A DNA stretch of 64,000 nt from positions 124,001 to 188,000 of the forward strand of contig NZ_BAUJ01000003.1 of the NCBI RefSeq assembly GCF_000496695.1. The letters run 5' to 3'. A model generated the notes under the pieces. That model did not search any database and was not told the origin of the DNA. It saw only the letters and a program-made list of their open reading frames with translations. How positions within the stretch are numbered: position 1 is the stretch's first letter; each line of letters starts with the position of its first letter. This document shows positions 38,701 to 49,204 of the stretch, in pieces. The position numbers and the translations under genes are program-made. The stretch is from Vibrio halioticoli NBRC 102217. GTDB lineage: Bacteria; Pseudomonadota; Gammaproteobacteria; Enterobacterales; Vibrionaceae.

Positions 38701-39548
38701 ATGTCAAAGGTGAAGTACGTTTGCCGTGGGGACGAATTACGGTTGAAGAACTTCCGCCATCGGCAATTTCAGTCTCTTCTGATGAAGTGATTGTGAATAA
38801 AGACCTGCAACCTTTAGAAGAAAGTAGCAAGTTCCCATTTGAAATAAAAACCAATATTAAGGTGGTGATCGGGGATGACTTCTTACTGAGCGCCTTTGGT
38901 TTGAAAGGCGGTCTGGTGGGTGAAATGAACGTTTCGCAAAAGAACAATGCACCGTTTATTTTGGGTGAAGTGAATATCGTTGATGGTAAATATCGCTCAT
39001 TCGGTCAAGACTTACTTATTCAAGAGGGTAAAGTTCAGTTCAATGGTCCGGCCGATTTGCCATACTTATCCATTAAAGCGATTCGTAATCCAGATAACAC
39101 TGAAGATGATGTTATTGCCGGAATCAAAGTTACTGGCCCTGCTGATGAACCAAGTATTGAAGTGTTCTCAGAGCCATCCATGCCGCAAGCCAATGCCTTA
39201 TCATATATTTTGCGAGGACAAGATCTGGATAGTGAGTCCGGTGGCAATGCGATGACCACTGCCTTGATTGGGCTGAGTTTAGCTCGTAGTGGACGTGTGG
39301 TCGGTGAAATCGGTGAAGCCTTTGGCGTAAGTGATCTGCAACTTGATACCGCAGGTAGCGGAGATGATTCGCAAGTGACTGTGAGTGGCTACATTCTACC
39401 GGGGTTACAGGTTAAGTATGGCGTTGGGATTTTTGAATCTATTGGTGAATTTACCTTCCGTTATCGTTTAATGAAGGATCTCTATTTAGAGTTGGTTTCA
39501 GGTACCGATAGTGCAGTAGATTTGTTGTATCAGTTTGAATTTGATTAA
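35703..39548 (+). CDS. tamB: Translocation and assembly module protein TamB
   Basis: AsmA-like envelope-spanning protein of 1281 residues, close to the E. coli length. Basic N-terminus, one membrane helix (about 28-54), a long periplasmic beta-groove region with many repeating beta segments, and the conserved DUF490/TamB C-terminus (about 930-1281: NVVDGKYRSFGQDL-type, LSYILRGQDLDSES, YGVGIFESIGEFTFRYRLMKDLYLELVSG). Partner of TamA, two bases upstream. Confidence 0.95.
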   Translation: MTEPKKNNQANAAAPTPTKKKRPLWRRILWTLTHISLGVLALILLILILLWGLLFTNPGLNSILWAAEKFVPELKVESTEGALLTDFELHGIAYDNPDLTAALTADKLELDIQLRCLAEMKVCIKTLGVEGANFSLAQLPVSEDVAEEPSEPLTSISLPFGLGIDIERLYFNDISLDVLGNKAAWRTFESGAKMRFDNLILSPTIFDGGRVTLAPSKAEPPSSTPPPTTKASDAPTDINIVLPEIWIPLSATVQDITVTDFKITEPAVEITRAHLVGEAHGNNVTIQQFELVMPQLDLNLDATAELKGDYPLSLDLDAKIKQTTLAGQSLFLNAKGSAADLSLNAGLRDLVVADLDANLALLDPNIPFDIDLTKTKVQWPLRGEADYKAQIARLQAKGSLTQYALDLQAAAQGKQIPDVNLAVDGEGNLEQIDLKNINVQTLKGVIKGQVLANWAAPINWDAKLNLQHIQPGSYWPNAEGDISGDIETTGRLPTKGGWEVELSHLDIDGIFRNYPLNINGVLQAKDISGKGDFRVNTPGIVVAHGQNNIRVSGNLDQNWNIDTRLDIPEIKNTVPDASGKAIGLIQVRGPFATPEIIADVTATKIAWLDQLTVASVSLKGDVTPLPAPQGDLDVVVAGLQHLEQKVKRSEFSFSGSEENHRASFSIDSDVLQGGFSVQGSLDTKQGIQWKGELQDASLTTVQGEWVVDHSPKLAYDGNTQSVFVEAHCWLQADSKLCLDKDVNAGQSGEVFASIQSFNFSQVAALMPQDISVVGTVDATVRAKWSPSALPELEMKVDLPQGSVTQQLDRPLVVGWNRIDVTASLLKDDLKADWDIDLTDNGAVKGRVELDKVSKKDKQIDAQLQLQKITLDMLAPMFGEFSKVAADINSDIKLKGPVTKPQVFGDFRVENIIATGDISPVDITGGQVVATFSGYQGKLDSTIVTQDGDLLMKGDGDWQNIDDWRANLSLSANQLLVEVPPMVKAKVEPDIDVAISPGLIDVKGEVRLPWGRITVEELPPSAISVSSDEVIVNKDLQPLEESSKFPFEIKTNIKVVIGDDFLLSAFGLKGGLVGEMNVSQKNNAPFILGEVNIVDGKYRSFGQDLLIQEGKVQFNGPADLPYLSIKAIRNPDNTEDDVIAGIKVTGPADEPSIEVFSEPSMPQANALSYILRGQDLDSESGGNAMTTALIGLSLARSGRVVGEIGEAFGVSDLQLDTAGSGDDSQVTVSGYILPGLQVKYGVGIFESIGEFTFRYRLMKDLYLELVSGTDSAVDLLYQFEFD

Positions 39549-39640
39549 TCATATCAATCACACTAAGTAAGTGAGTATTTTAACAAGCTAGAATGACCCG
39601 TTATTTAGTACGATTGGTATCATAGACACAGGATGAGGGT

Positions 39641-39985
39641 ATGCAGCATTTAGTTTTTGTTTACGGAACCTTAAGGCAAGGCGAGTCTAATCATCACCTT
39701 TTGCAAGAGAGTGATTTGCTTGGCATCTATGAAACACCCGCACAATATTCTTTGTATGATTTTAGTGCTTACCCTGGCATTGTGGAAGGTCACAACAGCA
39801 TCACAGGAGAAGTGTATAGAATCAGTGATGAGGTGTTGGCTAAATTAGATATTTTGGAAGATATACCCATTGAATACCGCAGAGAGACTATCGACACCAC
39901 CTTTGGTGAAGCTTGGATTTATATCTATCAGGGCACTGAATCAGGTAAAGCGATAGAGTCTGGAGACTGGAATCTACGTAATTAG
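39641..39985 (+). CDS. ytfP: Gamma-glutamylcyclotransferase family protein YtfP
   Basis: 114 residues of the GGCT fold: VFVYGTLRQGESNHHLL binds the gamma-glutamyl part, and the catalytic-type Glu is E73 in LDILEDIP. Exact substrate unknown. ATG with GATGAGGGT upstream. Follows tamB by 92 bases, as in E. coli. Confidence 0.88.
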   Translation: MQHLVFVYGTLRQGESNHHLLQESDLLGIYETPAQYSLYDFSAYPGIVEGHNSITGEVYRISDEVLAKLDILEDIPIEYRRETIDTTFGEAWIYIYQGTESGKAIESGDWNLRN

Positions 39986-40032
39986 TCATACAAATAACCC
40001 TAAAAATTATCTTCATTAAACAAGGAAGTAAG

Positions 40033-40554
40033 ATGAAAAAACCGTTAATAGTATTGGCATGTATCATGCTATTTGGCTGCGTGGGCAAGCCGGAAAAAGT
40101 GGCCGCAGTTAAGGATTTTCAATTAGACCGCTATCTAGGTAAGTGGTATGAAATTGCGCGTTTGGACCATTCTTTTGAACGAGGAATGAATCAGGTCACT
40201 GCAACTTATTCAATGAAGGAAGACGGCGGAGTTCAGGTATTAAATCGCGGTTATTCTACCCAAGATAAAGAGTGGAAAAGTGCTGAAGGCAAAGCCTATT
40301 TTGTCGATTCTAGCGATGAGGGCTATTTAAAAGTGTCCTTCTTTGGCCCATTTTATGGCTCTTATATCGTCTTTGAACTTGAGAAAGAAAACTACGATTA
40401 CGCTTTCATCTCAGGCCCTAATCATTCCTATCTATGGTTATTGTCTCGAACTCCTGAAGTGAGCGCCGAGATACAGCAGAAATTTAAAAGCCAAGCAGAA
40501 GAGCTTGGCTTTGATATCAGTCAATTAATTTGGGTCAAACAGACCGCAGATTAA
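40033..40554 (+). CDS. blc: Outer-membrane lipocalin Blc
   Basis: Bacterial lipocalin, 173 residues. Lipobox LFGC at residues 13-16 marks a lipoprotein; lipocalin motif [17 protein letters not shown] (about 35-51) and C-terminal [12 protein letters not shown] are intact. Likely binds lysophospholipids or other lipids at the outer membrane. AGGAAG ribosome site. Its stop overlaps the convergent fbp stop. Confidence 0.93.
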   Translation: MKKPLIVLACIMLFGCVGKPEKVAAVKDFQLDRYLGKWYEIARLDHSFERGMNQVTATYSMKEDGGVQVLNRGYSTQDKEWKSAEGKAYFVDSSDEGYLKVSFFGPFYGSYIVFELEKENYDYAFISGPNHSYLWLLSRTPEVSAEIQQKFKSQAEELGFDISQLIWVKQTAD

Positions 40555-41567
40555 TATTCGTCAGGGTTCTGTGCGATAAACTCATGCAGCGTATCGATCA
40601 TTGAGTTTGAACCAGTAAAGAACGGAACACGTTGGTGTAGTTCTGTTGGTTTAAGCTCCATGATGCGCTGTGTACCGTCAGTCGCTTTACCACCTGCTTG
40701 TTCCATCAAGAATGCAATTGGGTTGCACTCATAAAGAAGACGCAGTTTACCTTGAGGGTAAGAACGAGTGCTTGGGTACAAGAAGATGCCGCCCATTAGC
40801 AAGTTACGGTGGAAGTCTGATACTAGAGAACCGATATAACGAGAGGTATATGGACGTTTAGTTTCAGTGTCTTCTACTTGGCAATACTTGATGTATTTCT
40901 TCACACCTAGTGGGAATTTAGCGTAATTACCTTCGTTGATAGAGTAGATGAATCCATCTTGAGGAATCGTCATGTTTTCATGAGATAGGCAGAAAACACC
41001 AATTGAAGGGTCATACGTAAAGCCATGAACACCTGCACCTGTTGTGTAAACTAGCATGGTTGAAGAACCGTAGATTACATAACCAGATGCAACTTGCTCT
41101 GTACCAGGCTGAAGAAAATCTTCTTCTTGAGCTGGAGAGCCAATTGGCGAGATACGACGGTAGATCGAGAAGATAGTACCAACAGAAACATTCACATCAA
41201 TGTTGCTTGAGCCATCCAGAGGATCCATCAACACAACATATTTAGCGTTTTGGTTTTGCTCTTTAGTAAAAGAAACCGCTTGGTCTTCTTCTTCACTTGC
41301 AATACCACACACTTGGTCACGAGCTTCAAGGGCAGCCTTAAAGTTATCGTTCGCAAATACGTCAAGTTTTTGCTGTGCTTCACCTTGAATATTTTCTGCG
41401 CCAGCAGCACCAGTGATATCAACAAGGCCAGCCTTATTGATCTCTCGGTTAACTAGCTTAGCAGCAAGACTGATAGAAGAGAGTAGTGACGATAATTCAC
41501 CACTTGCAGCAGGAAAGTCATTCTGCTTCTCTACAATAAATTCACCTAGCGTTCTTAAATTGGACAT
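40551..41567 (-). CDS. fbp: Class 1 fructose-1,6-bisphosphatase
   Basis: Gluconeogenic phosphatase of 338 residues. Metal- and Li-sensitive motif [10 protein letters not shown] at about 115-124, upstream acidic SEEED at 91-95, and the second substrate region ([34 protein letters not shown]). Single gene, divergent from mpl. Confidence 0.97.
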   Translation of the reverse strand: MSNLRTLGEFIVEKQNDFPAASGELSSLLSSISLAAKLVNREINKAGLVDITGAAGAENIQGEAQQKLDVFANDNFKAALEARDQVCGIASEEEDQAVSFTKEQNQNAKYVVLMDPLDGSSNIDVNVSVGTIFSIYRRISPIGSPAQEEDFLQPGTEQVASGYVIYGSSTMLVYTTGAGVHGFTYDPSIGVFCLSHENMTIPQDGFIYSINEGNYAKFPLGVKKYIKYCQVEDTETKRPYTSRYIGSLVSDFHRNLLMGGIFLYPSTRSYPQGKLRLLYECNPIAFLMEQAGGKATDGTQRIMELKPTELHQRVPFFTGSNSMIDTLHEFIAQNPDEY

Positions 41568-41787
41568 GGGGGATTCCGTTTATTTGTATGACAAGTTCTT
41601 TTTTTAGGCAAATATACAGCACAAAACATATTAAGACACGCAAACTAACCGATCTATTTCACAATTTTCTGACTTTAATCACTTGGAATTGTATACGTTC
41701 GTGTCCAGAATCTAGTTAGAATCTCTTAATACGGCTTATTGGTGTGCTTAAAAAATAAAGCCACCGCGCAAGGATAACAGGAAAGTT

Positions 41788-43152
41788 ATGCATATTCATA
41801 TACTTGGCATTTGTGGCACCTTCATGGGAGGTGCTGCGGTATTGGCAAAACAACTGGGTCATAAAGTGACAGGCAGTGATGCCAATGTTTACCCTCCAAT
41901 GAGCACTCTTTTAGAGTCAGAGGGCGTTGAAATTATTCAAGGCTATGATCCTCAGCAATTAGAACCGCGACCTGATCTTGTTGTCATTGGTAATGCAATG
42001 AGCCGTGGCAATCCATGTGTCGAGTATGTTCTAGACAATAATTTGAAATACACATCAGGCCCACAATGGCTACAAGATTTCTTACTGCAAGATCGCTGGG
42101 TGTTGGCTGTAGCTGGTACGCACGGTAAAACGACCACTTCAAGTATGCTGTCGTGGATTCTAGATGACTGTGGTTACGAGCCGGGATTTTTGGTCGGTGG
42201 TGTATTAGGTAACTTTGGTCAGTCAGCGCGCTTAGGTAAGAGTATGTTCTTTGTGGTTGAAGCCGATGAATATGACAGTGCCTTTTTTGATAAGCGCTCT
42301 AAATTTGTCCATTACCATCCACGCACTTTGGTGATGAATAACCTTGAGTTTGACCATGCGGATATTTTTGACGATTTGGAAGCGATCAAACGTCAGTTTC
42401 ATCATCTGGTGAGAACCGTTCCGAGCAATGGGCGTATTTTGGCACCTGCCGATGACTCTGCTCTGAATGATGTGCTCTCTCGCGGCTGTTGGAGTGAGAC
42501 TGAGTTTACGCATAAAGATTGGCAAGCGAATAAACTGCACGCTGATGGCAGTCATTTTGAAGTTTACTTTGAACAGAAAAAAGTTGGCGAGGTACAGTGG
42601 GATCTCGTGGGCGACCATAATGTGAATAATGCATTAATGGCCATCGCGGCGGCTCGTCATGTCGGTGTAGTACCTGATTTAGCGTGTGAAGCATTGGCTC
42701 GCTTTATTAATACCAAACGTCGCTTAGAGCTGAAAGGCGAAGTGCATGGGATTACGGTTTATGATGATTTTGCTCATCATCCAACCGCCGTTGAACTGAC
42801 TCTTGATGGTTTACGTAACAAAGTGGGTGAACAAAGAATCTTAGCGGTATTAGAGCCGAGATCCAGCACCATGAAAATGGGGGTGCACAAAGACACATTG
42901 GCCGCTTCATTAGGTTTGGCCGATAAAGTGTATCTCTATCAGCCAGACACAATTCAATGGTCAGTGAAGGATGTGGCGAAGCAGTGCTTACAACCGACTT
43001 TTACTTCGGACTCTGTCGATGACATTGTTAAAGAGTTAGTGGCTGAGGCTCGCAGTGGCGATCATATTCTGATCATGAGTAATGGTGGCTTTGAAGGCAT
43101 ACACGGCAAACTGCTAGATGCCCTACAAACAGCAGGTAATTCATGCCAATAA
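41788..43152 (+). CDS. mpl: UDP-N-acetylmuramate:L-alanyl-gamma-D-glutamyl-meso-diaminopimelate ligase
   Basis: Murein-recycling ligase that joins the recovered tripeptide to UDP-MurNAc. 454 residues of the Mur ligase family: N domain [23 protein letters not shown] loop [11 protein letters not shown] (109-119), central [21 protein letters not shown], and C domain [16 protein letters not shown]. Overlaps ubiX by 10 bases. Confidence 0.97.
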   Translation: MHIHILGICGTFMGGAAVLAKQLGHKVTGSDANVYPPMSTLLESEGVEIIQGYDPQQLEPRPDLVVIGNAMSRGNPCVEYVLDNNLKYTSGPQWLQDFLLQDRWVLAVAGTHGKTTTSSMLSWILDDCGYEPGFLVGGVLGNFGQSARLGKSMFFVVEADEYDSAFFDKRSKFVHYHPRTLVMNNLEFDHADIFDDLEAIKRQFHHLVRTVPSNGRILAPADDSALNDVLSRGCWSETEFTHKDWQANKLHADGSHFEVYFEQKKVGEVQWDLVGDHNVNNALMAIAAARHVGVVPDLACEALARFINTKRRLELKGEVHGITVYDDFAHHPTAVELTLDGLRNKVGEQRILAVLEPRSSTMKMGVHKDTLAASLGLADKVYLYQPDTIQWSVKDVAKQCLQPTFTSDSVDDIVKELVAEARSGDHILIMSNGGFEGIHGKLLDALQTAGNSCQ

Positions 43153-43784
43153 CACAACCAATAGACGCACAGCAAAAAAGCATCACTTTGGCGATGACCG
43201 GAGCATCGGGCGCTCCGTATGGTTTAGCCTTGCTGAAAAAACTATTGGCTGCGGATTATCGAGTTTATTTTTTGATTTCATCAGCAGCGCGAGTGGTATT
43301 AGCCACAGAGCACAACCTAAAGCTTCCGAGTGGCCCAGATGCCATTAAATCTGCGCTTGTAAAGCACCTAGAGTGCGATGAAGCTCAGCTGGTGGTGTGT
43401 GGCAAGGAAGATTGGTTTTCTCCAGTAGCATCGGGCTCAGCTGCCCCTAAGCAAATGATTGTTTGTCCTTGTTCGGCGGGCAGTCTTGCCTCTATTGCGC
43501 ATGGCATGTCGGATAATCTTATCGAACGCGCTGCGGATGTGGTGCTTAAAGAGCGTGGACAATTGATCTTAGTGGTGCGAGAAACGCCATTTTCGACCTT
43601 ACATTTAGAGAATATGCTCAAGCTGTCCAAGATGGGGGCAACCATTATGCCGGCCGCACCTGGTTTTTATCATCAGCCACAAACTATTGAAGACTTAGTG
43701 AACTTTATGGTAGCGCGGGTGCTCGACCATGTTGGGGTTGCGCAAGATTTAGTGCAGCCTTGGGGTTACGATAGACGTCAGTAA
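43143..43784 (+). CDS. ubiX: Flavin prenyltransferase UbiX
   Basis: Makes prenylated FMN, the cofactor of the UbiD decarboxylase in ubiquinone synthesis. 213 residues, somewhat longer than E. coli UbiX because of an N-terminal extension. FMN-site motif [13 protein letters not shown] (19-31), [14 protein letters not shown] loop, and RPLVL-like [19 protein letters not shown]. The start is inside the end of mpl, so the pair is coupled. Confidence 0.94.
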   Translation: MPITQPIDAQQKSITLAMTGASGAPYGLALLKKLLAADYRVYFLISSAARVVLATEHNLKLPSGPDAIKSALVKHLECDEAQLVVCGKEDWFSPVASGSAAPKQMIVCPCSAGSLASIAHGMSDNLIERAADVVLKERGQLILVVRETPFSTLHLENMLKLSKMGATIMPAAPGFYHQPQTIEDLVNFMVARVLDHVGVAQDLVQPWGYDRRQ

Positions 43785-43794
43785 TCTTATTTAT

Positions 43795-43824
43795 CTAGGA
43801 CTCAGAGCTTGCTCTGAGTCCTAG
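43795..43824. terminator. Long palindromic hairpin between ubiX and the PIN-PhoH gene
   Basis: A 14-bp perfect stem CTAGGACTCAGAGC (43795-43808) with GCTCTGAGTCCTAG (43811-43824) over two bases lies between convergent genes. T-rich flanks are modest (TTTG on the right). Probably a bidirectional terminator. Confidence 0.75.
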
Positions 43825-43861
43825 TTTGTTACGCCTTGCTAAAATTAATAAAAGCGAATGC

Positions 43862-45238
43862 CTACAAGTTTTCCTCTGCAAACTCTGCCAAGCGACTGCG
43901 CACCACACCGTTTAAATGCACATTGGCCGAACCTTCAAAGTTTTTAAAGCGCTCAACCATATAAGTCAGTCCCGATGTCACTGGGGTTAAATAGGGTGAA
44001 TCTATTTGCGCTAAGTTTCCTGAGCAGACAATTTTCGTCCCCTCACCACAACGAGTGATGATGGTTTTTATCTGCGAAGCGGTCAGGTTTTGACACTCAT
44101 CGAGTAACACAAAGGCATTTTGAATGGAGCGTCCACGCATAAAGTTGATGGATTTAAACTGAATATTGGCTTTCTCACAGATGTACCTGAGTGAGCCTTC
44201 AGTACAGTGATCGTTTTTATGCAGTGCTTCCAAGGTATCGGTGACAGCCGCCAACCATGGCAACATTTTCTCTTCTTCATTCCCGGGTAAAAAGCCAATC
44301 GATTCGCCAATTTCGGGAGTGTTGCGAGTGACGATGATTTTATCAAACATCTTTTGTTCAACAGACTGCTCCAATGCCGCCGCCATCGCCAATAGAGTTT
44401 TACCACTACCTGCCGCGCCCGTTAGAATAACTAAGTCGATATCTGGGTCGAGTAGGGCATTCAACGCCATGCCTTGATAGATGTTTTTCGGTTTAATGTC
44501 CCAAGCGCGACGACTCATTAATTTATCTCGTCCGAGATCTTTTAAGGTGATGGATTCTTCTTCAATGCGAGTGACACGAGTGGCAAAGTCGCTGTCGGTA
44601 TCCAACACATACTGATTGATATACGGCTGTTCTATGGTTGATTGATGCACTAAATGATGGGTTTTTCCGGCTAATGCGATGGAGTTAACCTCATCGACTT
44701 TATCCCAAAAATTGCCCTCGCATTGGACGAAACCCTTGGTTAAATACTGCACGTCATCAATTAATTGGTCGGTGCGATAATCTTCAACGTAACGAACTCC
44801 TGCTCCCTTGGCTCGCAACCGCATATTGATGTCTTTAGTGACCAGAACCACATCTCGCGAAGCGCTCTTTTTTTGCAGATGGATAACCGCATTTAAAATT
44901 CGATTATCACCGGCTTTATCGGCAAATGCTTTCACCGTTTCGTGCAGTTCAAAGTCGGCCAATATGGATAAAGTGCCGGTTGATTTGGCTTCTGTGTTAA
45001 AGCAAATACCTTCTGATATTTGTTCAGGAGTGGCTTCTCGGAAAATATCTTCCAATGTGCGAATGGCAATGCGTGCATCACGAGCAACATCTCGTTTACT
45101 GTCTTTGATACGGTCGAGCTCTTCGAGTACCGTCATTGGGATGACGACGTCGTGTTCTTGAAAGGAAAAAATAGCGTGCGGTTCGTGAAGTAGGATGTTG
45201 GTGTCGAGTACAAAAATCTTACGTTTTCTATCACCCAT
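43862..45238 (-). CDS. PIN domain-PhoH fusion protein (PhoH2-like)
   Basis: 458 residues. N-terminal PIN nuclease domain (about 8-150) with acidic residues D12, E40 and D136; C-terminal PhoH ATPase (about 245-455) with Walker A GAAGSGKT (274-281) and Walker B FVLLDEC (376-382). Such fusions act as ATP-dependent RNA helicase/RNases in mycobacteria; in gammaproteobacteria the role is not settled. Alone in its transcript. Often annotated YlaK. Confidence 0.88.
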   Translation of the reverse strand: MGDRKRKIFVLDTNILLHEPHAIFSFQEHDVVIPMTVLEELDRIKDSKRDVARDARIAIRTLEDIFREATPEQISEGICFNTEAKSTGTLSILADFELHETVKAFADKAGDNRILNAVIHLQKKSASRDVVLVTKDINMRLRAKGAGVRYVEDYRTDQLIDDVQYLTKGFVQCEGNFWDKVDEVNSIALAGKTHHLVHQSTIEQPYINQYVLDTDSDFATRVTRIEEESITLKDLGRDKLMSRRAWDIKPKNIYQGMALNALLDPDIDLVILTGAAGSGKTLLAMAAALEQSVEQKMFDKIIVTRNTPEIGESIGFLPGNEEEKMLPWLAAVTDTLEALHKNDHCTEGSLRYICEKANIQFKSINFMRGRSIQNAFVLLDECQNLTASQIKTIITRCGEGTKIVCSGNLAQIDSPYLTPVTSGLTYMVERFKNFEGSANVHLNGVVRSRLAEFAEENL

Positions 45239-45537
45239 AAGCGGCTCCTGTGCTTATTTGATGTTGTGAAACCTAAGTGTTCTCAATATTCAGTTTGATA
45301 GACCGATGAAGAGAGCACAACTAGATATCGTTAACCTCTTCTATTTTTAGTCTAGTTTAGTTTCATTTAGTTGACAGTTTGATTGCATGATTTATGCCCA
45401 GTATGTGTAAGGTTTTTCGTGCTCCTAATGCCGCAATGTACTATGATTACGCCCTTTTTCTGGCAGGAAACTTAGGTAAATTTGCTTAAATTTCTTCTAC
45501 TATTGTTAGAGTTAAATTGATAAAGGGTTTTAGCTGA
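45239..45537. other. Divergent intergenic region, PIN-PhoH gene / rapA
   Basis: 299 bases, A/T-rich. A -10-like TATGAT (45442-45447) faces rapA but has no good -35 at normal spacing. A TTGACA at 45371-45376 lacks a matching -10. No RNA gene, repeat or terminator is seen. Confidence 0.5.
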
Positions 45538-48444
45538 ATGGCATTTGCGATTGGTCAACGTTGGATTAGTGATACAGAAAGTGATTTAGGGCTAGGAACG
45601 ATAGTGGCAATTGATGCCCGAACGGTTACCTTAATGTTTGCCGCCTCGGAAGAAGAGCGACTGTATGCCATCAGCGATGCTCCAATCACGCGCGTTACTT
45701 TTGCGGTTGGTGATACCATTGAAGCGCATGAAGGTTGGTCACTTACCGTCACTGACGTGACAGAAGACAAAGGCGTACTTTGCTATACAGGTACCAGAGA
45801 AGATACCGGTGAGCAAGGCGTTGAGCTTAGAGAAATATTTTTAAGCCACCAAATTCGATTTAATAAACCGCAAGACAAACTGTTCACCGGACAAATTGAC
45901 CGCATGGACAACTTTGTACTGCGTTATCACGCATTGAACAATCAATATAAGCAGCATAAAAGCCCTCTGCGTGGCCTTACCGGCATGCGTGCTGGCTTGA
46001 TTCCTCATCAGCTATTCATTGCCCAAGAAGTTGGTCGTCGTTACGCACCACGTGTGTTATTGGCTGATGAAGTTGGTTTAGGTAAAACCATTGAAGCGGG
46101 CATGATCATCCATCAGCAAGTGTTGGCTGGTCGCGCTGAGCGAATTTTAATTGTTGTGCCAGAAACCCTGACTCACCAATGGTTGGTTGAGATGATGCGT
46201 CGTTTCAATCTGCATTTCTCAGTATTTGATGAAGAGCGCTGCATTGAAGCTTATGCAGATGCGGCCAATCCTTTCGATACTCAGCAATTAGTTTTGTGTT
46301 CATTGGACTTCTTAAAAAACAGCGCTAAACGTCATCAACAAGCGCTAGAAGCTGACTGGGATTTGCTGGTGGTTGACGAAGCTCACCACTTAGAGTGGAG
46401 TGTCGATGCGCCGAGTGCAGGCTATCTAGCGGTTGAATCTTTGGCTTCAAAAATACCTGCGGTATTACTGCTAACGGCTACCCCTGAGCAATTAGGTCGC
46501 GAGAGTCACTTTGCCCGTCTGCGCCTATTAGATCCTGATCGTTTTTATGATTATCAAAGCTTTGTCGATGAAGAAGACAATTACGCACCCGTTGCTGAGG
46601 CTGTAAGCCAGCTTCTGTCTGGGCAAGCATTGCCTAACGAGGCTAAAAATCAAATAACTGAGCTGTTGTCAGAACAAGATGTTGAGCCAATTTTTAAAGC
46701 GATCTCTGATGATCAGCATCCAGAGCAACAAGCGCTAGCCAGACAAGAACTGGTGGATAACTTAATGGATCGCCATGGCACGGGTCGCGTATTGTTCCGT
46801 AATACTCGTGCGGCAATTAAAGGTTTCCCTGAGCGCCGCGTACACTTATTACCAATGACAATGCCCGAGCAATACGTGCGCGCCATTAAAGTCTCTAAGA
46901 TATTTAATGTTGATTTATCTTTAGAAAAACAAGCGGGCATCATGCTCTACCCAGAAGAGGTATTCCAAGAATTAGGTGACTCAGGTTCTTGGTGGCAGTT
47001 TGATAGCCGCGTGGATTGGTTGATTGAAAAAGTAAAAGAGAAACGTGCGGATAAGATCTTAGTGATCGCATCTAGAGCGACCACAGCACTACAACTCGAA
47101 CAAGCATTACGTGAGCGTGAAGGTATTCGTGCAACGGTATTCCATGAGGGAATGTCGATTATTGAGCGCGATAAAGCGGCGGCCTATTTTGCCCAAGAAG
47201 ACGGCGGTGCACAGGTGCTTATTTGTTCAGAAATCGGTTCTGAAGGTCGTAACTTCCAGTTTGCCAATCAGCTAGTGATGTTTGATTTACCATTTAACCC
47301 TGATCTTTTAGAGCAGCGTATTGGTCGCTTGGATCGCATCGGTCAGAACTCAGATATTGATGTGTTTGTACCTTATCTTGAAGGCAGCTCGCAAAGTGTA
47401 TTAGCCCGTTGGTACAACGAAGGTTTAAATGCGTTTGCGGAAACCTGCCCAACTGGTCGCACGGTTTACGAGCAATTTGCTTATGAATTAACAGAAATGA
47501 TTGCGACAGGTGATAGCTCAACGCTGGATGATGTGATTGCGCAATCAGTGAAAATTAATCAGCAGTTAAAACAAGACTTAGAGCATGGTCGTGACCGTTT
47601 GTTAGAGATGCACTCTAATGGTGGTGAGCGCGCGCAAGAATTAGTGGAAAAAATTGCGGCAAAAGACAATGACACTCAGTTTGTTAGCTTTGCCCTGAGC
47701 CTATTTGATTGCATAGGCTTGAACCAAGACGATAAGGGTGAAAACGCTCTTGTGGTTACCCCATCAGAGCATATGTTAGTGCCTAGCTATCCGGGGCTTC
47801 CTTATGACGGCGCTACGATTACTTTTGACCGTGATACTGCACTGTCTCGTGAAGACATGAACTTTATGTCTTGGGAGCACCCAATGATCCAAGGCGGTAT
47901 TGATCTATTATTAAGTGAAGGGGTAGGCGCATCAGCGGTTTCTTTGTTAAAAAACAAAGCGCTACCCGTTGGTACTATGCTGTTAGAGTTGGTTTATCTA
48001 GTGGATGCACAAGCACCTAAGCGCAGTGGTATCGCTCGCTTTTTACCGCAGACACCGATTCGATTGATGTTAGATGGCAAAGGGAATGATCTTTCAGCGC
48101 AAGTTGAATTTGATAGCTTTAACCGTCAATTAAGCCCAATTAACCGTCATATGGCAAGTAAACTAGTGACTTCGGTACAAGCTCAAGTTCAAGCATTAAT
48201 TACCAAAGGCGATGAAGTGATACTGCCTAAGCATGAGCAGGTGAAACAGCAAGCTAATGCTGAAATGAAAGCCAGTTTAAGTGCCGAACTTGAAAGATTG
48301 CTGGCACTAAAAGCGGTGAATCCAAATATTCGTGATGAAGAAGTTCAAGTTATTGAGCAGCAAATCACTGAATTAGAAGGTTTCATCTCTCAAGCTCAAA
48401 TCCAGTTGGATTCATTGCGCTTGATCGTTGTTTCTCACAATTAG
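45538..48444 (+). CDS. rapA: RNA polymerase-associated helicase-like protein RapA
   Basis: SWI2/SNF2 ATPase that recycles RNA polymerase. 968 residues, the family length. N-terminal Tudor-like domains (about 1-110), Walker A DEVGLGKT (177-184), DEAH box (280-283), SNF2 helicase motifs through [37 protein letters not shown], then the RapA-specific C-terminal region. Followed by rluA, as in E. coli. Confidence 0.98.
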   Translation: MAFAIGQRWISDTESDLGLGTIVAIDARTVTLMFAASEEERLYAISDAPITRVTFAVGDTIEAHEGWSLTVTDVTEDKGVLCYTGTREDTGEQGVELREIFLSHQIRFNKPQDKLFTGQIDRMDNFVLRYHALNNQYKQHKSPLRGLTGMRAGLIPHQLFIAQEVGRRYAPRVLLADEVGLGKTIEAGMIIHQQVLAGRAERILIVVPETLTHQWLVEMMRRFNLHFSVFDEERCIEAYADAANPFDTQQLVLCSLDFLKNSAKRHQQALEADWDLLVVDEAHHLEWSVDAPSAGYLAVESLASKIPAVLLLTATPEQLGRESHFARLRLLDPDRFYDYQSFVDEEDNYAPVAEAVSQLLSGQALPNEAKNQITELLSEQDVEPIFKAISDDQHPEQQALARQELVDNLMDRHGTGRVLFRNTRAAIKGFPERRVHLLPMTMPEQYVRAIKVSKIFNVDLSLEKQAGIMLYPEEVFQELGDSGSWWQFDSRVDWLIEKVKEKRADKILVIASRATTALQLEQALREREGIRATVFHEGMSIIERDKAAAYFAQEDGGAQVLICSEIGSEGRNFQFANQLVMFDLPFNPDLLEQRIGRLDRIGQNSDIDVFVPYLEGSSQSVLARWYNEGLNAFAETCPTGRTVYEQFAYELTEMIATGDSSTLDDVIAQSVKINQQLKQDLEHGRDRLLEMHSNGGERAQELVEKIAAKDNDTQFVSFALSLFDCIGLNQDDKGENALVVTPSEHMLVPSYPGLPYDGATITFDRDTALSREDMNFMSWEHPMIQGGIDLLLSEGVGASAVSLLKNKALPVGTMLLELVYLVDAQAPKRSGIARFLPQTPIRLMLDGKGNDLSAQVEFDSFNRQLSPINRHMASKLVTSVQAQVQALITKGDEVILPKHEQVKQQANAEMKASLSAELERLLALKAVNPNIRDEEVQVIEQQITELEGFISQAQIQLDSLRLIVVSHN

Positions 48445-48457
48445 AGTGAAATAGAGC

Positions 48458-49195
48458 ATGGCCATGATTGAGTACAATCCACCCACAACCCCTTGGATCG
48501 ATATTGTGTACCAAGATGACTATATCTTGGTGGCAAATAAACCGGCAGGCTTACTGTCGGTTCCTGGACGAGAAGCAAAACACTACGACAGCTTATGGAG
48601 TCGTCTGGTGGTAGATTATCCAGAAATCCAAGTCGTGCATCGCTTAGACATGGCCACCTCTGGCTTGATGCTGTTTGCTCTAACTAAAGACGCAGAGCGA
48701 CACATCAAGAAGCAGTTTCAATACCGTTTGACCCATAAAATCTACTACGCTCGTGTGTGGGGTGAGCTAGAAGAAAAAGAAGGCATAGTTGATCTGCCCC
48801 TAATCTGTGATTGGCCCAATCGACCAAGGCAGAAAGTGTGTACTCAAGATGGAAAACCGTCGCGCACTGACTACCAAAAAGTTCAGCAAGAAGCGCAAAC
48901 CTGTATTGTACGTTTGTTGCCAATTACCGGACGCTCCCATCAGTTACGTGTGCATATGAGTGAAATGGGACACGCTATTGTCGGCGATGAATTCTATGCA
49001 GAGGGTGAGGCAAGGGCGTTTTCCGAGCGCTTACAATTGCATTCGACCGAGCTGAGTTTTTATCATCCAAAAGACAATAAATTAGTCAGTATGTTTGTGC
49101 CATGTGACTTTTATCCTGAGGCAAAACCGTTAGTATTAGAGCTCTATTTAGCTGAGCCTGAGTTACCTGATTACAAAACTCTGCCTAAACATTAA
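48458..49195 (+). CDS. rluA: Dual-specificity pseudouridine synthase RluA
   Basis: Forms pseudouridine at 23S rRNA position 746 and tRNA position 32 in E. coli. 245 residues; catalytic Asp in HRLDMATSG (about 62-70), plus DLPLICDWPNRPRQKVC and ITGRSHQLRVHM. Starts 13 bases after rapA. Confidence 0.96.
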   Translation: MAMIEYNPPTTPWIDIVYQDDYILVANKPAGLLSVPGREAKHYDSLWSRLVVDYPEIQVVHRLDMATSGLMLFALTKDAERHIKKQFQYRLTHKIYYARVWGELEEKEGIVDLPLICDWPNRPRQKVCTQDGKPSRTDYQKVQQEAQTCIVRLLPITGRSHQLRVHMSEMGHAIVGDEFYAEGEARAFSERLQLHSTELSFYHPKDNKLVSMFVPCDFYPEAKPLVLELYLAEPELPDYKTLPKH

Positions 49196-49204
49196 GGATT
49201 TTGC

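Noticed and set aside
42232..42618. Reverse 128-codon open frame inside mpl
   Set aside because: Fully antisense to a conserved enzyme gene with no start signal.
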